Source: an uncultured Eubacteriales bacterium (GTDB taxonomy: Bacteria > Bacillota > Clostridia > Christensenellales > Aristaeellaceae). From it: a stretch of 8,989 bases of DNA. Location: the NCBI GenBank assembly GCA_900548125.1, contig URJN01000077.1, forward strand, positions 1 through 8,989, read 5' to 3'. The position numbers were made by a program, and so were the translations under genes. How positions within the stretch are numbered: the first letter of the stretch is position 1; every line of letters begins with the position of its first letter. The notes under the pieces are model-generated. The model did not search any database. It worked only from the letters and a program-made list of their open reading frames with translations, and was not told where the DNA came from. Shown piece by piece: positions 1 to 6,753 of this stretch.

Positions 1-32
1 CACCTCATTTTCTCTATTCTCAAAGATAATAG

Positions 33-61
33 TTGGCTTTTTCCTCTTAACCCGTTATAAT
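33..61 (+). promoter_or_regulatory. Sigma-A-type promoter of deoD
   Basis: A -35 box TTGGCT (33-38) and a perfect -10 box TATAAT (56-61) are separated by exactly 17 bases. Transcription would start near position 68, leaving a leader of about 40 bases before the deoD ATG at 108. The surrounding DNA is AT-rich compared with the genes. No operator-like palindrome is evident around it. Confidence 0.8.
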
Positions 62-107
62 AGAGTCACCCATATCAAAATTGAAGCAAAGAAAGGGGCT
101 TTTTATC

Positions 108-821
108 ATGGCAAACCCGAATATTCCTACCCCTCATATCACCGCCAAAGAGGGCGACTTCGCACGCACCGTTCTGATGCCCGGCGACCCGCTGCGCAGC
201 AAGTTCATCGCTGAAACCTATCTTGAAAACACGGTGCTGGTCAACGACACGCGCGGTGTGCAGGGCTATACCGGTCTGTATAAGGGCAAGCGCGTTTCCG
301 TCATGGCCTCCGGCATGGGCATCCCCTCGATGGGCATCTATTCCTATGAGCTGTTCAACTATTACGGGGTAGAAAATATCATCCGCGTCGGCACGGCAGG
401 CGGCATGGGCGACAATGTCAAAGTCCGCGACATCGTGATGGGCATGACCGCCTATACCAACTCCAACTTCGGCCGTCAGTATGGCTTTGACGGCAACGTT
501 GCGCCCTGCTGCTCGTTCAAGCTGCTGGAGCAGGCGGTTGCCGCCTCCCGCAAAATGGGCATCGAGCCGACTGTCGGCGCGCTGTATTCCTCGGATATCT
601 TCTATGATGAGTCCCGCATGTCCGCGCCGCTCAGAAAGCTCGGCGTGCTGGCAGTCGAAATGGAATCCGCCGCGCTGTACCTGAACGCGGCGCGTGCGGG
701 CAAGAATGCGCTCGCCATCTGCACTATCTCCGACCATGTCGTAACGGGCGAATCGCTGGATGCCGAAGCACGCCAGAATTCCTTCACCCAGATGATGGAA
801 ATCGCGCTGACCATCGCCTAA
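108..821 (+). CDS. deoD: Purine nucleoside phosphorylase, DeoD type
   Basis: Cytosolic enzyme of purine salvage that cleaves purine (deoxy)ribonucleosides with phosphate to give the free base and (deoxy)ribose-1-phosphate. The 237-residue product is close to the 239 residues of E. coli DeoD and is colinear with it. Visible landmarks are TPH near residue 10, the phosphate-binding PGDPLR loop (25-30), GMGIPS (69-74), IIRVG with the phosphate-binding Arg93, VEMES (183-187) for ribose binding, and SDH (208-210) with the catalytic Asp209. Arg222 lies 13 residues after that Asp, the same spacing as D204/R217 in E. coli. I chose the ATG at 108 because GAAAGGGG lies 9 bases upstream; the in-frame TTG at 81 would put this site inside the gene. 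It is the first gene of a likely two-gene unit with the downstream M55 peptidase. The family assignment is firm; the preferred nucleoside is not visible. Confidence 0.97.
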   Translation: MANPNIPTPHITAKEGDFARTVLMPGDPLRSKFIAETYLENTVLVNDTRGVQGYTGLYKGKRVSVMASGMGIPSMGIYSYELFNYYGVENIIRVGTAGGMGDNVKVRDIVMGMTAYTNSNFGRQYGFDGNVAPCCSFKLLEQAVAASRKMGIEPTVGALYSSDIFYDESRMSAPLRKLGVLAVEMESAALYLNAARAGKNALAICTISDHVVTGESLDAEARQNSFTQMMEIALTIA

Positions 822-836
822 GATTTGCTTAAACCG

Positions 837-858
837 CCGCGAAGCCGATGCTTTGCGG
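837..858 (+). other. Intercistronic hairpin between deoD and dppA
   Basis: CCGCGAAGC (837-845) pairs with GCTTTGCGG (850-858) over nine base pairs, one of them G-U, closing a CGAT tetraloop. No T-run follows, so it is not a classic intrinsic terminator. It lies in the 75-base gap between deoD and the peptidase gene. It could act as an mRNA-processing or 3'-end-stabilising stem that lets the two cistrons be expressed at different levels. That role is inference. Confidence 0.4.
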
Positions 859-896
859 GTGTACCCATCTTTCATCAGGAAAGGGCTTGATTTTTC

Positions 897-1709
897 ATGC
901 TGAACCGCATTTTTCTCTCTGCCGATATTGAGGGCACCTGCGGCATCGCCCACTGGGACGAAACCGAGTTGGGCAAGCCGGATTATGAGCCGTTCCGCCA
1001 TCAGATGACCCGCGAAGTCGCCGCCGCCTGCGAAGGCGCATTCGCCGCAGGCTGTGAAGACCTGCTCATCAAGGATGCGCACGACAGCGCGCGCAACCTG
1101 ATTCCCTCCGAGCTTCCCGAGCGCGTGAGTATCTTCCGCGGCTGGGGCAGTGACATCCATTCCATGATGTCGGGCATCGACGCCAGCTTCACGGGTGCCA
1201 TCTTCACCGGCTATCACTCCTCCTCCAACACGGACGCCAACCCGCTCTCCCATACGATGAATCTGGACAATGTGTCCGTCCGCATCAACGGCATTCAGGC
1301 GAGCGAATTGGTCATCAATACCTTTGCGGCTGCGCTGTATGACGTACCCGTGCTGATGGTCACGGGCGATCTGGGCGTATGCGAGCAGGCAAAGCGGCTC
1401 TGTCCCGCGATTCACACCGTTCCGGTCAGCCGCGGCTGCGGCAACGGCTCGATTTCGATTCATCCCGCCGAAGCCGTCAAGCGCATCCGCGAAAAGGCAG
1501 AGCTTGCTGTCGCGGACGGCATTGCGCATCCGGAAAAATTCACGGTCGCGCTGCCGAACAATTTCGATGTTGAAGTTGAATTCGTGAAGCATAACCGCGC
1601 GCGCCGCGCCAGCTTCTATCCGGGCGTCAAGCAGACGGGGCCGCGCAGCGTTCGCTTCTCGTCGGACGCCTATTTCGACGTGCTGAGATTCTTCATGTTC
1701 TGCCTGTAA
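897..1709 (+). CDS. dppA: M55 family D-aminopeptidase (DppA-like)
   Basis: Zinc aminopeptidase of the M55/DppA family. The Bacillus subtilis member removes N-terminal D-amino acids such as D-Ala from short peptides, as found in cell-wall turnover products, and forms a decameric ring. All expected residues are visible in the 270-residue product: Asp10 and Glu12 in SADIEG, His62 in KDAH, His107 in GYH, the nucleophile-position His119 in LSHTM, and Glu137 in SEL. The His119-Glu137 spacing of 18 equals that of H115/E133 in B. subtilis. There is no signal peptide, so it is cytosolic. AGGAAAGGG about 12 bases upstream supports the ATG at 897. In B. subtilis dppA precedes dipeptide ABC transporter genes; here it follows deoD after 75 bases and no transporter is present. 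It is probably co-transcribed from the deoD promoter and ends at the terminator at 1758-1801. Exact substrate is unknown. Confidence 0.9.
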   Translation: MLNRIFLSADIEGTCGIAHWDETELGKPDYEPFRHQMTREVAAACEGAFAAGCEDLLIKDAHDSARNLIPSELPERVSIFRGWGSDIHSMMSGIDASFTGAIFTGYHSSSNTDANPLSHTMNLDNVSVRINGIQASELVINTFAAALYDVPVLMVTGDLGVCEQAKRLCPAIHTVPVSRGCGNGSISIHPAEAVKRIREKAELAVADGIAHPEKFTVALPNNFDVEVEFVKHNRARRASFYPGVKQTGPRSVRFSSDAYFDVLRFFMFCL

Positions 1710-1757
1710 TCTGCGGAGCAGACAACACTTGGAACTCGCCCCATTTTCCAAAATGAC

Positions 1758-1801
1758 AAAAGCCGCTTTTCCCTGTATGCACGGGAAAGGCGGCTTTTTA
1801 T
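1758..1801. terminator. Bidirectional intrinsic terminator between convergent genes
   Basis: Arms 1758-1773 and 1783-1798 pair over 16 base pairs with a single G-U wobble, closing a 9-base loop. On the plus strand the GC-rich stem ends in a T-run, serving the deoD-dppA unit. Read on the minus strand the same stem also ends in TTTT, so it can stop transcription from the exonuclease gene whose stop codon lies about 80 bases away. The rest of 1710-1878 holds nothing else I can support. Confidence 0.88.
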
Positions 1802-1878
1802 AACGCATAAGAAATTGCGTAAATTCGCCCGCGTGAGCAAGGCTTCCATGCTTTGCAGACCGCGGTGCAAAATCCGGC

Positions 1879-2883
1879 TTATGATTCCTTCGCTCTGACC
1901 GTCCGATTCACCACGTCTTCCATATTCAGGCGGTGATGACGCTTTTTCAGCGGGATGAGCTGATAGAGCCGATAGCGTTCACGAACATCCTCGACATCCT
2001 CCATGCTGGCGGGATAGGCGCGCTGGTGCATGATGAGCGTATTGGACGGCGTGCGCTTAAAGTGCATCTGCCCGAACACAAAGCCGTGCTGAGGGCAGAC
2101 GGAAATCGCCATATACTTTTCCCGTCCGCTGTCAAACCACGGCGTATCAAACGCCGTCCGCTTGCCGCATGCCGGGCAGGGCAGGCTCATAAACTTCTGG
2201 TCGGCAAGGGCGTCCGTCTGATACATATAGGGCGTCGGCAGAGAACGCAGGGCTGACGCGGCAATGCGCTTTTCCTTTTCCAGCGTCGCCTCCAGCTGCA
2301 TGCGTCTTTCCGGCGGAAGCACGCAGAGTGCCTCGTCAATCTTTCCGAGCAGAGCCGCCGTACATTCCGCGTCATACACCGCACGGTGTGCAGGCGCATC
2401 CAGCTCAATCTCCATCTTCTCCATCGCCGCATGCAGGTTCATCTGCTGATGTGCGCCGCCCAGACAGCAGAAGCCGAAAATCAGCTGAGCGTCCATCGGC
2501 GGCTCAAAGGGCATCGGCGTCATGAAAAAAGCGGCGTTCCGCTTCAGCACGGGGTAATCATCGCGCCCCCATGTCACCAGCTGTACATCCTCTCCGCACC
2601 ACGCGATGAAATCGCCGAATACATCGGAAAACGGCTTGCCGTTCGCCAGCTCGTCCTCCGTGATGCCCGTGACTTGCTTGATGTGCTTATCCAGCTTCTG
2701 ATATACACGCGGGCGAATCAGTCTGCTGAACCTGTCCAGCACGTTTCCCTCCCGACTTACGCGGCAGGCGCCGATTTCAATAATCTCATGCGGTATGCGA
2801 TGGTTTGTATGAAAACTGCTCTGGTTCCATTCCAGATCAAACACGATTAGATTTTTAACTTCTTTATTCAGCAGCGAAAACAT
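1879..2883 (-). CDS. DEDDh 3'-5' exonuclease (RNase T/DnaQ fold) with C-terminal Cys/His module
   Basis: Predicted cytosolic 3'-5' exonuclease acting on RNA or DNA with two metal ions. In the 334-residue product, Exo I is FDLEWNQ with Asp16 and Glu18, Exo II is TWGRDD with Asp109, and Exo III is HRAVYDAE with His166 and Asp171, giving a complete DEDDh set in about the first 185 residues. This half resembles the KapD/ERI-1-like branch. The roughly 150-residue C-terminal half contains CPAC (236-239) and CPQH (263-266), a possible zinc-ribbon-like metal site, and a basic tail with KKRHHR. The ATG at 2883 is preferred because AGG lies 9 bases upstream; the in-frame ATG at 2892 abuts that AGG and would add three residues (MWN). 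It is transcribed alone, divergent from sdaAB and convergent with dppA. The nuclease fold is certain; whether the target is RNA, DNA or a nucleotide second messenger is not visible. Confidence 0.88.
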   Translation of the reverse strand: MFSLLNKEVKNLIVFDLEWNQSSFHTNHRIPHEIIEIGACRVSREGNVLDRFSRLIRPRVYQKLDKHIKQVTGITEDELANGKPFSDVFGDFIAWCGEDVQLVTWGRDDYPVLKRNAAFFMTPMPFEPPMDAQLIFGFCCLGGAHQQMNLHAAMEKMEIELDAPAHRAVYDAECTAALLGKIDEALCVLPPERRMQLEATLEKEKRIAASALRSLPTPYMYQTDALADQKFMSLPCPACGKRTAFDTPWFDSGREKYMAISVCPQHGFVFGQMHFKRTPSNTLIMHQRAYPASMEDVEDVRERYRLYQLIPLKKRHHRLNMEDVVNRTVRAKES

Positions 2884-2929
2884 GTTCCACATCCTAAGAA
2901 TCTTTTCTTTTTGCCTTCCGGCGCATTCT

Positions 2930-2958
2930 ATTGTAACGCATCATCACACTTTTTCATA
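2930..2958 (-). promoter_or_regulatory. Possible promoter of the exonuclease gene
   Basis: On the minus strand a TACAAT -10 box (2935-2930) lies 47 bases before the preferred start. With a 17-base spacer the -35 would be TATGAA (2958-2953), a poor match. The location in the divergent gap 2884-3068 makes a promoter here necessary, but these exact boxes are tentative. Confidence 0.3.
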
Positions 2959-3009
2959 GAGGAAATTCTGTTATGCGCCGATTTTGGAGGAATCTTCCGT
3001 CCGCATCGG

Positions 3010-3038
3010 TTGAATCCGCGCGCGTTTTCTGTTATGAT
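3010..3038 (+). promoter_or_regulatory. Sigma-A-type promoter of sdaAB-sdaAA
   Basis: TTGAAT (3010-3015) and TATGAT (3033-3038) are separated by 17 bases. The expected start near 3045 leaves a leader of about 24 bases that carries the AAAGGGGG ribosome binding site (3053-3060), 8 bases before the ATG. The leader is too short for a riboswitch, so any regulation would act at this promoter. I see no clear operator palindrome here. Confidence 0.75.
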
Positions 3039-3068
3039 AACCCATAAAGCGCAAAGGGGGAAACGCAC

Positions 3069-3740
3069 ATGAACCTGTTTGATATTCTCGGGCCCGTGAT
3101 GGTCGGTCCGAGCAGTTCGCATACGGCGGGTGCCGTTCGTCTGGGGCGCACGGCGCGCCGTCTGCTGGGCGAGGGCACGCCGCGCAGTGCCGCAATCACG
3201 CTCTATGGCTCATTTGCCGCCACGGGACACGGACATGGCACAGATCGCGCACTCATCGCCGGTCTGCTCGGCTTTCAGCCGGATGATGAGCGCATCGCGC
3301 ATAGCTTCGACCTCGCGCATGACGCAGGCATGGCGTTCACGTTCACGCTCTCCCGTACTGCGGAAGAACACCCCAATACGGCGCGAATCGACCTCGTCGG
3401 CAAAAGCGGAAAAACGCTCTCCATGACCGGCTGTTCGCTGGGCGGCGGACGCATCATGGTCGTGGAGATGAACGGTCTGCGTGCCAATTTTTCCGGCGAC
3501 CTGCCTACACTCATCGTACAGAACGTTGATCAGCCCGGTCATGTCAGCGAGGTGACCAGTATGCTGACGCAAAAGGGCGTCAACATCGCAACCATGCAGC
3601 TCTACCGCGATCATCCGGGCGGAAACGCCGTCATGATTATCGAAACGGATAAAGCCGTTCCGCAGGAGAGCTTGACGTGGCTGGAAAGCTGCGAGGGCAT
3701 TACGCGCGTCACATTCATCGACGCCGAGCGGGAAGAATAA
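3069..3740 (+). CDS. sdaAB: L-serine dehydratase, iron-sulfur-dependent, beta subunit
   Basis: Beta subunit of the two-chain [4Fe-4S] L-serine ammonia-lyase that converts L-serine to pyruvate and ammonia in the cytosol. The 223-residue product opens with the family signature VGPSSSHTAG (12-21), followed by GSFAATGHGHGTDRAL (47-62) and a SLGGG turn (123-127). The C-terminal part, from about residue 146, is an ACT domain (TLIVQNVDQPGHVSEV then GVNIATMQLYR), a fold often used for amino-acid sensing. The length fits typical SdaAB proteins of Bacillota. The strong ribosome binding site and promoter just upstream fix the ATG at 3069. The alpha-subunit gene follows after 15 bases, so the two chains are surely co-expressed. 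Confidence 0.96.
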   Translation: MNLFDILGPVMVGPSSSHTAGAVRLGRTARRLLGEGTPRSAAITLYGSFAATGHGHGTDRALIAGLLGFQPDDERIAHSFDLAHDAGMAFTFTLSRTAEEHPNTARIDLVGKSGKTLSMTGCSLGGGRIMVVEMNGLRANFSGDLPTLIVQNVDQPGHVSEVTSMLTQKGVNIATMQLYRDHPGGNAVMIIETDKAVPQESLTWLESCEGITRVTFIDAEREE

Positions 3741-3755
3741 ACGGGAGGAACGAGC

Positions 3756-4622
3756 ATGGCAATCGAATCGCTTCGTGCGCTGGAAAAAGCAAGCGAAAAC
3801 AAAGATATCTTCGAGGTTGTTCTGGATAGCGACTGCACGGACCGCGGCGTGTCCAGAGAAGCGTCGCTTGAAAAAATGCACGCGCTGTATGCCGCCATAC
3901 GCCGCGCACAGGAAGGCTATGATCCCGCGCTGCACTCCGCCAGCGGCATGGTCGGCGGCGACGGCGCCAAGATGCGCGAATATGTTCAAAAGGGAAAGAC
4001 CATCTGCGGCGACTATATCGGTCAGGTCATCGCACAGGCTCTGGAAATGGGCGAAAGCAACGCATGTATGAAGTGCATCGTCGCCGCGCCGACGGCGGGA
4101 AGCTGCGGCGTTCTGCCCGCCGTCCTGCTGCCCTATCAGGCAAGAGAAGGACTTGACGATAATGCCATGGTTCGCGCTATGTATATCGCCGGCGCAATCG
4201 GTCAGGTCGTCGCCGCAAAAGCGTCGATTGCCGGCGCAGCGGGCGGCTGTCAGGCGGAAATCGGCACGGCGAGCGCTATGGGCGCGGCGGCATTGTGCTA
4301 TCTGGGCGGCGGCAGCGCACAAGCCGTCTGCCATGCGGCGGCAATCGCTATCAAAAGCATGCTGGGGCTGGTCTGCGACCCGATTGCCGGTCTGGTCGAG
4401 GTGCCTTGCGTCAAGCGTAACGCGGCGGGCGCGATGATTGCTATGTCCAGCGCAGATATGGCATTAGCGGGAATCCGTTCGGCTGTCCCGCCGGATGAGG
4501 TGATTCTGGCAATGCGCGAAGTCGGCGATAAAATGGATGTTTCGCTCAAGGAAACCGGCGTCGGCGGCGTCGCAGGGACACCGTTCGGACAGAAGATCGC
4601 CGAAAAGATGGGGATGGCGTAA
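3756..4622 (+). CDS. sdaAA: L-serine dehydratase, iron-sulfur-dependent, alpha (catalytic) subunit
   Basis: Catalytic subunit that carries the oxygen-sensitive [4Fe-4S] cluster whose open iron activates the serine hydroxyl; it works with the product of the preceding gene. In the 288 residues I see SGMVGGDGAKM (63-73), APTAGSCGVLPA (111-122), GCQAEIGTASAM (164-175), GLVCDPIAGLVEVPC (204-218) and the C-terminal KETGVGGVAGTPFG (265-278). Cys165, Cys207 and Cys218 have spacings of 42 and 11 residues, the same as the three cluster ligands of the single-chain Legionella enzyme (Cys343, 385, 396). GGGAGGA-type Shine-Dalgarno bases (3743-3749) precede the ATG. The gene ends 14 bases before a long hairpin. 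Serine deamination feeds pyruvate into fermentation and suits an anaerobe. Confidence 0.96.
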   Translation: MAIESLRALEKASENKDIFEVVLDSDCTDRGVSREASLEKMHALYAAIRRAQEGYDPALHSASGMVGGDGAKMREYVQKGKTICGDYIGQVIAQALEMGESNACMKCIVAAPTAGSCGVLPAVLLPYQAREGLDDNAMVRAMYIAGAIGQVVAAKASIAGAAGGCQAEIGTASAMGAAALCYLGGGSAQAVCHAAAIAIKSMLGLVCDPIAGLVEVPCVKRNAAGAMIAMSSADMALAGIRSAVPPDEVILAMREVGDKMDVSLKETGVGGVAGTPFGQKIAEKMGMA

Positions 4623-4636
4623 ATTATTATACGGCA

Positions 4637-4683
4637 AAGGGCTGCCGCAGAAGGCCAAAATTGGCTTTCATGCGGCAGCCCTT
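4637..4683. terminator. Long intergenic hairpin between convergent operons
   Basis: Arms 4637-4649 and 4671-4683 pair perfectly over 13 base pairs. The stem continues after one bulged A (4670) with 4650-4656 against 4663-4669, seven more pairs including one G-U, and closes an AAAATT loop. It lies between the sdaAA stop (4622) and the stop of the convergent alkylsulfatase gene (4714), so a shared terminator is the natural role. The following bases are only moderately T-rich on the plus strand (CTTCTTAT) and poorly so on the minus strand, so it is not a textbook intrinsic terminator. Confidence 0.65.
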
Positions 4684-4713
4684 CTTATGAGTGCGCGTTT
4701 ATCCGGCGAGTCG

Positions 4714-6729
4714 TTACGGCTCGATGATGTTAAACGGAGAGGTTCCCACGATTGGGAACTGATTCATGTTTTCCATCAACAGCGTCAGCAGCTCGGCGTT
4801 GCCTTCGACCTTGACGGCCTTAGCGACGGTTTCCGAATTGTTGGTCAGAATCGCAAAGAGCGCGTTCTTCGGGCAGGTGATGGATACATCCGCTTCATCG
4901 GACAGCGCATTCTCATAGACCAGCAGCACGCCGTTCTTCACGCGGAGCATGTGCTGCTCTCCCACATCGGGCAGCGTCACATTCATGATGAAGTCGCAGT
5001 CCGCCAGTTCCTGCTTATCCATGACAATCGCCATATAATCAAACAGCATCGGCGCGGACAGTGCTTTGACCATTTCGCCGGTGTTCTTCGCAGCGGCCGT
5101 GAGATTCGCGTTGCCATGGCGCAGCTCCTGCGCGGCAGTCAGGTATTCATTGCGCCACGGGCCGGATTCCGCCTGATACCCAAGCTGCTCCATCGCATCG
5201 GCGCACAGCAGCCGCGCATCGGTGTTCGTCGGGTCGGCAAAGACGATGGTGTTCGTGACTTCGGCAACCCACTGATACTCGCCCTTGTCAAAGTCAGCCT
5301 TCGCCATTTGCAGCACCTTGTCCACATCCCCCAGATACTCCACCCACTTCTTCGCGCTGTCGGTGGGCGTAAGGGGATTCAGATGGACGGGGTTGCTGTC
5401 ATACCAGCCCATGAATTTCTGATAGACCGCCTTGGCGTTGTGCGCCACCGTGCCGTAATACTGACGGGTATACCAAACCCGATTGAGTGCCTCCGGCAGC
5501 TCGATCATGTTGGAAATCTCGTCGCTGGTGTAGCCCTGATTGATATAGGTCAGAGTCTGGTCGTTGATGTACTTATACACGGCAGCCGTGTTGACCATGT
5601 AGTCGTTCACCACGTCGTTTCCCCAGTGCGGCCAGTTGTGGGACTGGAAGGTGACCTCCGCGTCCTTGCCGTAAAGGGAAATGGCCTCGGTGATATAGCT
5701 TGCCCATGCCGCGCCGTCGCGCACCTCCGCGCCGCGCAGCGTGTAGAGATTGTGGAGCGTGCCGGTGCAGTTTTCCGCCATCCACAGCGCCTTGTGCTGG
5801 GGCAGCCACGTGTTCATTTCGGCGGGCGCTTCCGTACCCGGCGTGAGCTGGAACTCCAGCTCCACACCGTCGATCGTCAGCTTTTCGCCGGATTCCTTAA
5901 TCTCGTAGCTGGGCGTCATAAAAGAGATCGTGCCGACGGATTGCCCCATGCCGATGCCCTGCGCCAGCTTGCCGGTCACGCCGGGTTTGAGCAAAATACC
6001 GTACTGATAGTTACTGCGGCGGCCCATGCTCTTTCCGGCGTAGACGTTCTCCTTCACGGCGTGCTCCGTAAAGCCTGCGGGCGCGATAACGGGAATTTTG
6101 CCGCTGGCAAGCTGATCTTCAATAGAAAGCATCTCGTCCGCCTTATCCTCTTTCGCCATCACGCCGGCGATGCCGCCGAAATGATCGACGTGGGAGTGAG
6201 AGATGACGACGGCCTTGACCGGGAAATGGCCGAGGTTCTTTTCGATCAGCTGCATGGCGGCTTGGCTGCACTCCACGCTCATCAGCGTATCAAAGACAAT
6301 CCAGCCCGTATCGCCCTTGACGACGGTAAGGTTGGCCATGTCGTAGCCGCGAACCTGATAAATGCCGTCGGTCACCTCAAAAAGCCCGTATACATGGTTG
6401 TTTTTGGTGTTCTCCCACAGGCTCGGATTCACGCTGTCGGGTGCTTTCTCGTAGTCATCCAGAAACGCGAAGGCATCCTGACTCCAAATAATCCTTCCGT
6501 CCTCGTCCTTCAGCTCCAGCGTTTCCGGTGCGTCAATCAGACCGCGCACAGCAAACTCATATTCCTGCTTATCCTCAAAATCCAGCTCGTCATAAACCGC
6601 CGCGTTTGCCCGTGCCGTATACTCGGTAGCGGGTTTTACCTCGCTGTTCAGGTGAAGCCCATCGGCTTCCGCCATTGCACAGGAAAAGAGCATCGGAACG
6701 GCAAGGAGCATCGCTATCCATCGTTTCAT
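4714..6729 (-). CDS. Exported alkylsulfatase, metallo-beta-lactamase fold with SCP2-like C-terminus (SdsA1 type)
   Basis: Predicted secreted or cell-surface zinc hydrolase of the linear alkylsulfatase family (Pseudomonas SdsA1, E. coli YjcS), which cleaves primary alkyl sulfates such as dodecyl sulfate into alcohol and sulfate. The 671-residue product starts with a signal peptide (KR, hydrophobic stretch, possible cleavage after AMA at 18-20; Cys17 makes a weak lipobox alternative). The metal-binding motif SHSHVDH gives His178, His180, Asp182 and His183. Glu300 in PGTEAPAEM, Glu319 in MAEN and His364 in QSHNW follow at the SdsA1 spacings of 19 and 45 residues, and Arg332 in TLRG matches a proposed sulfate-binding position. 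A middle helical dimerisation region and a C-terminal SCP2-like domain (about 545-671), thought to hold the alkyl chain, complete the family layout. AGGAGG (6744-6739) lies 9 bases before the ATG; the adjacent upstream TTG is less likely. It is last in a unit with the DUF1254 gene, 24 bases away. Natural substrate is unknown. Confidence 0.92.
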   Translation of the reverse strand: MKRWIAMLLAVPMLFSCAMAEADGLHLNSEVKPATEYTARANAAVYDELDFEDKQEYEFAVRGLIDAPETLELKDEDGRIIWSQDAFAFLDDYEKAPDSVNPSLWENTKNNHVYGLFEVTDGIYQVRGYDMANLTVVKGDTGWIVFDTLMSVECSQAAMQLIEKNLGHFPVKAVVISHSHVDHFGGIAGVMAKEDKADEMLSIEDQLASGKIPVIAPAGFTEHAVKENVYAGKSMGRRSNYQYGILLKPGVTGKLAQGIGMGQSVGTISFMTPSYEIKESGEKLTIDGVELEFQLTPGTEAPAEMNTWLPQHKALWMAENCTGTLHNLYTLRGAEVRDGAAWASYITEAISLYGKDAEVTFQSHNWPHWGNDVVNDYMVNTAAVYKYINDQTLTYINQGYTSDEISNMIELPEALNRVWYTRQYYGTVAHNAKAVYQKFMGWYDSNPVHLNPLTPTDSAKKWVEYLGDVDKVLQMAKADFDKGEYQWVAEVTNTIVFADPTNTDARLLCADAMEQLGYQAESGPWRNEYLTAAQELRHGNANLTAAAKNTGEMVKALSAPMLFDYMAIVMDKQELADCDFIMNVTLPDVGEQHMLRVKNGVLLVYENALSDEADVSITCPKNALFAILTNNSETVAKAVKVEGNAELLTLLMENMNQFPIVGTSPFNIIEP

Positions 6730-6753
6730 CAAATCATACCTCCTAATTACCGA

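Noticed and set aside
884..895. A single GCTTGA half-site before dppA resembling the TetR operator arm.
   Set aside because: There is no matching second arm, and a 6-base match is expected by chance.
75..1808. A 577-codon minus-strand open frame spanning deoD, dppA and the terminator.
   Set aside because: It runs through two well-recognised genes, their intergenic hairpin and a terminator, so it is an antisense shadow of GC-rich codon usage.
3210..4334. A 374-codon minus-strand open frame opposite sdaAB and sdaAA.
   Set aside because: It crosses the sdaAB-sdaAA junction and shows no family motif; both plus-strand genes carry full catalytic signatures.
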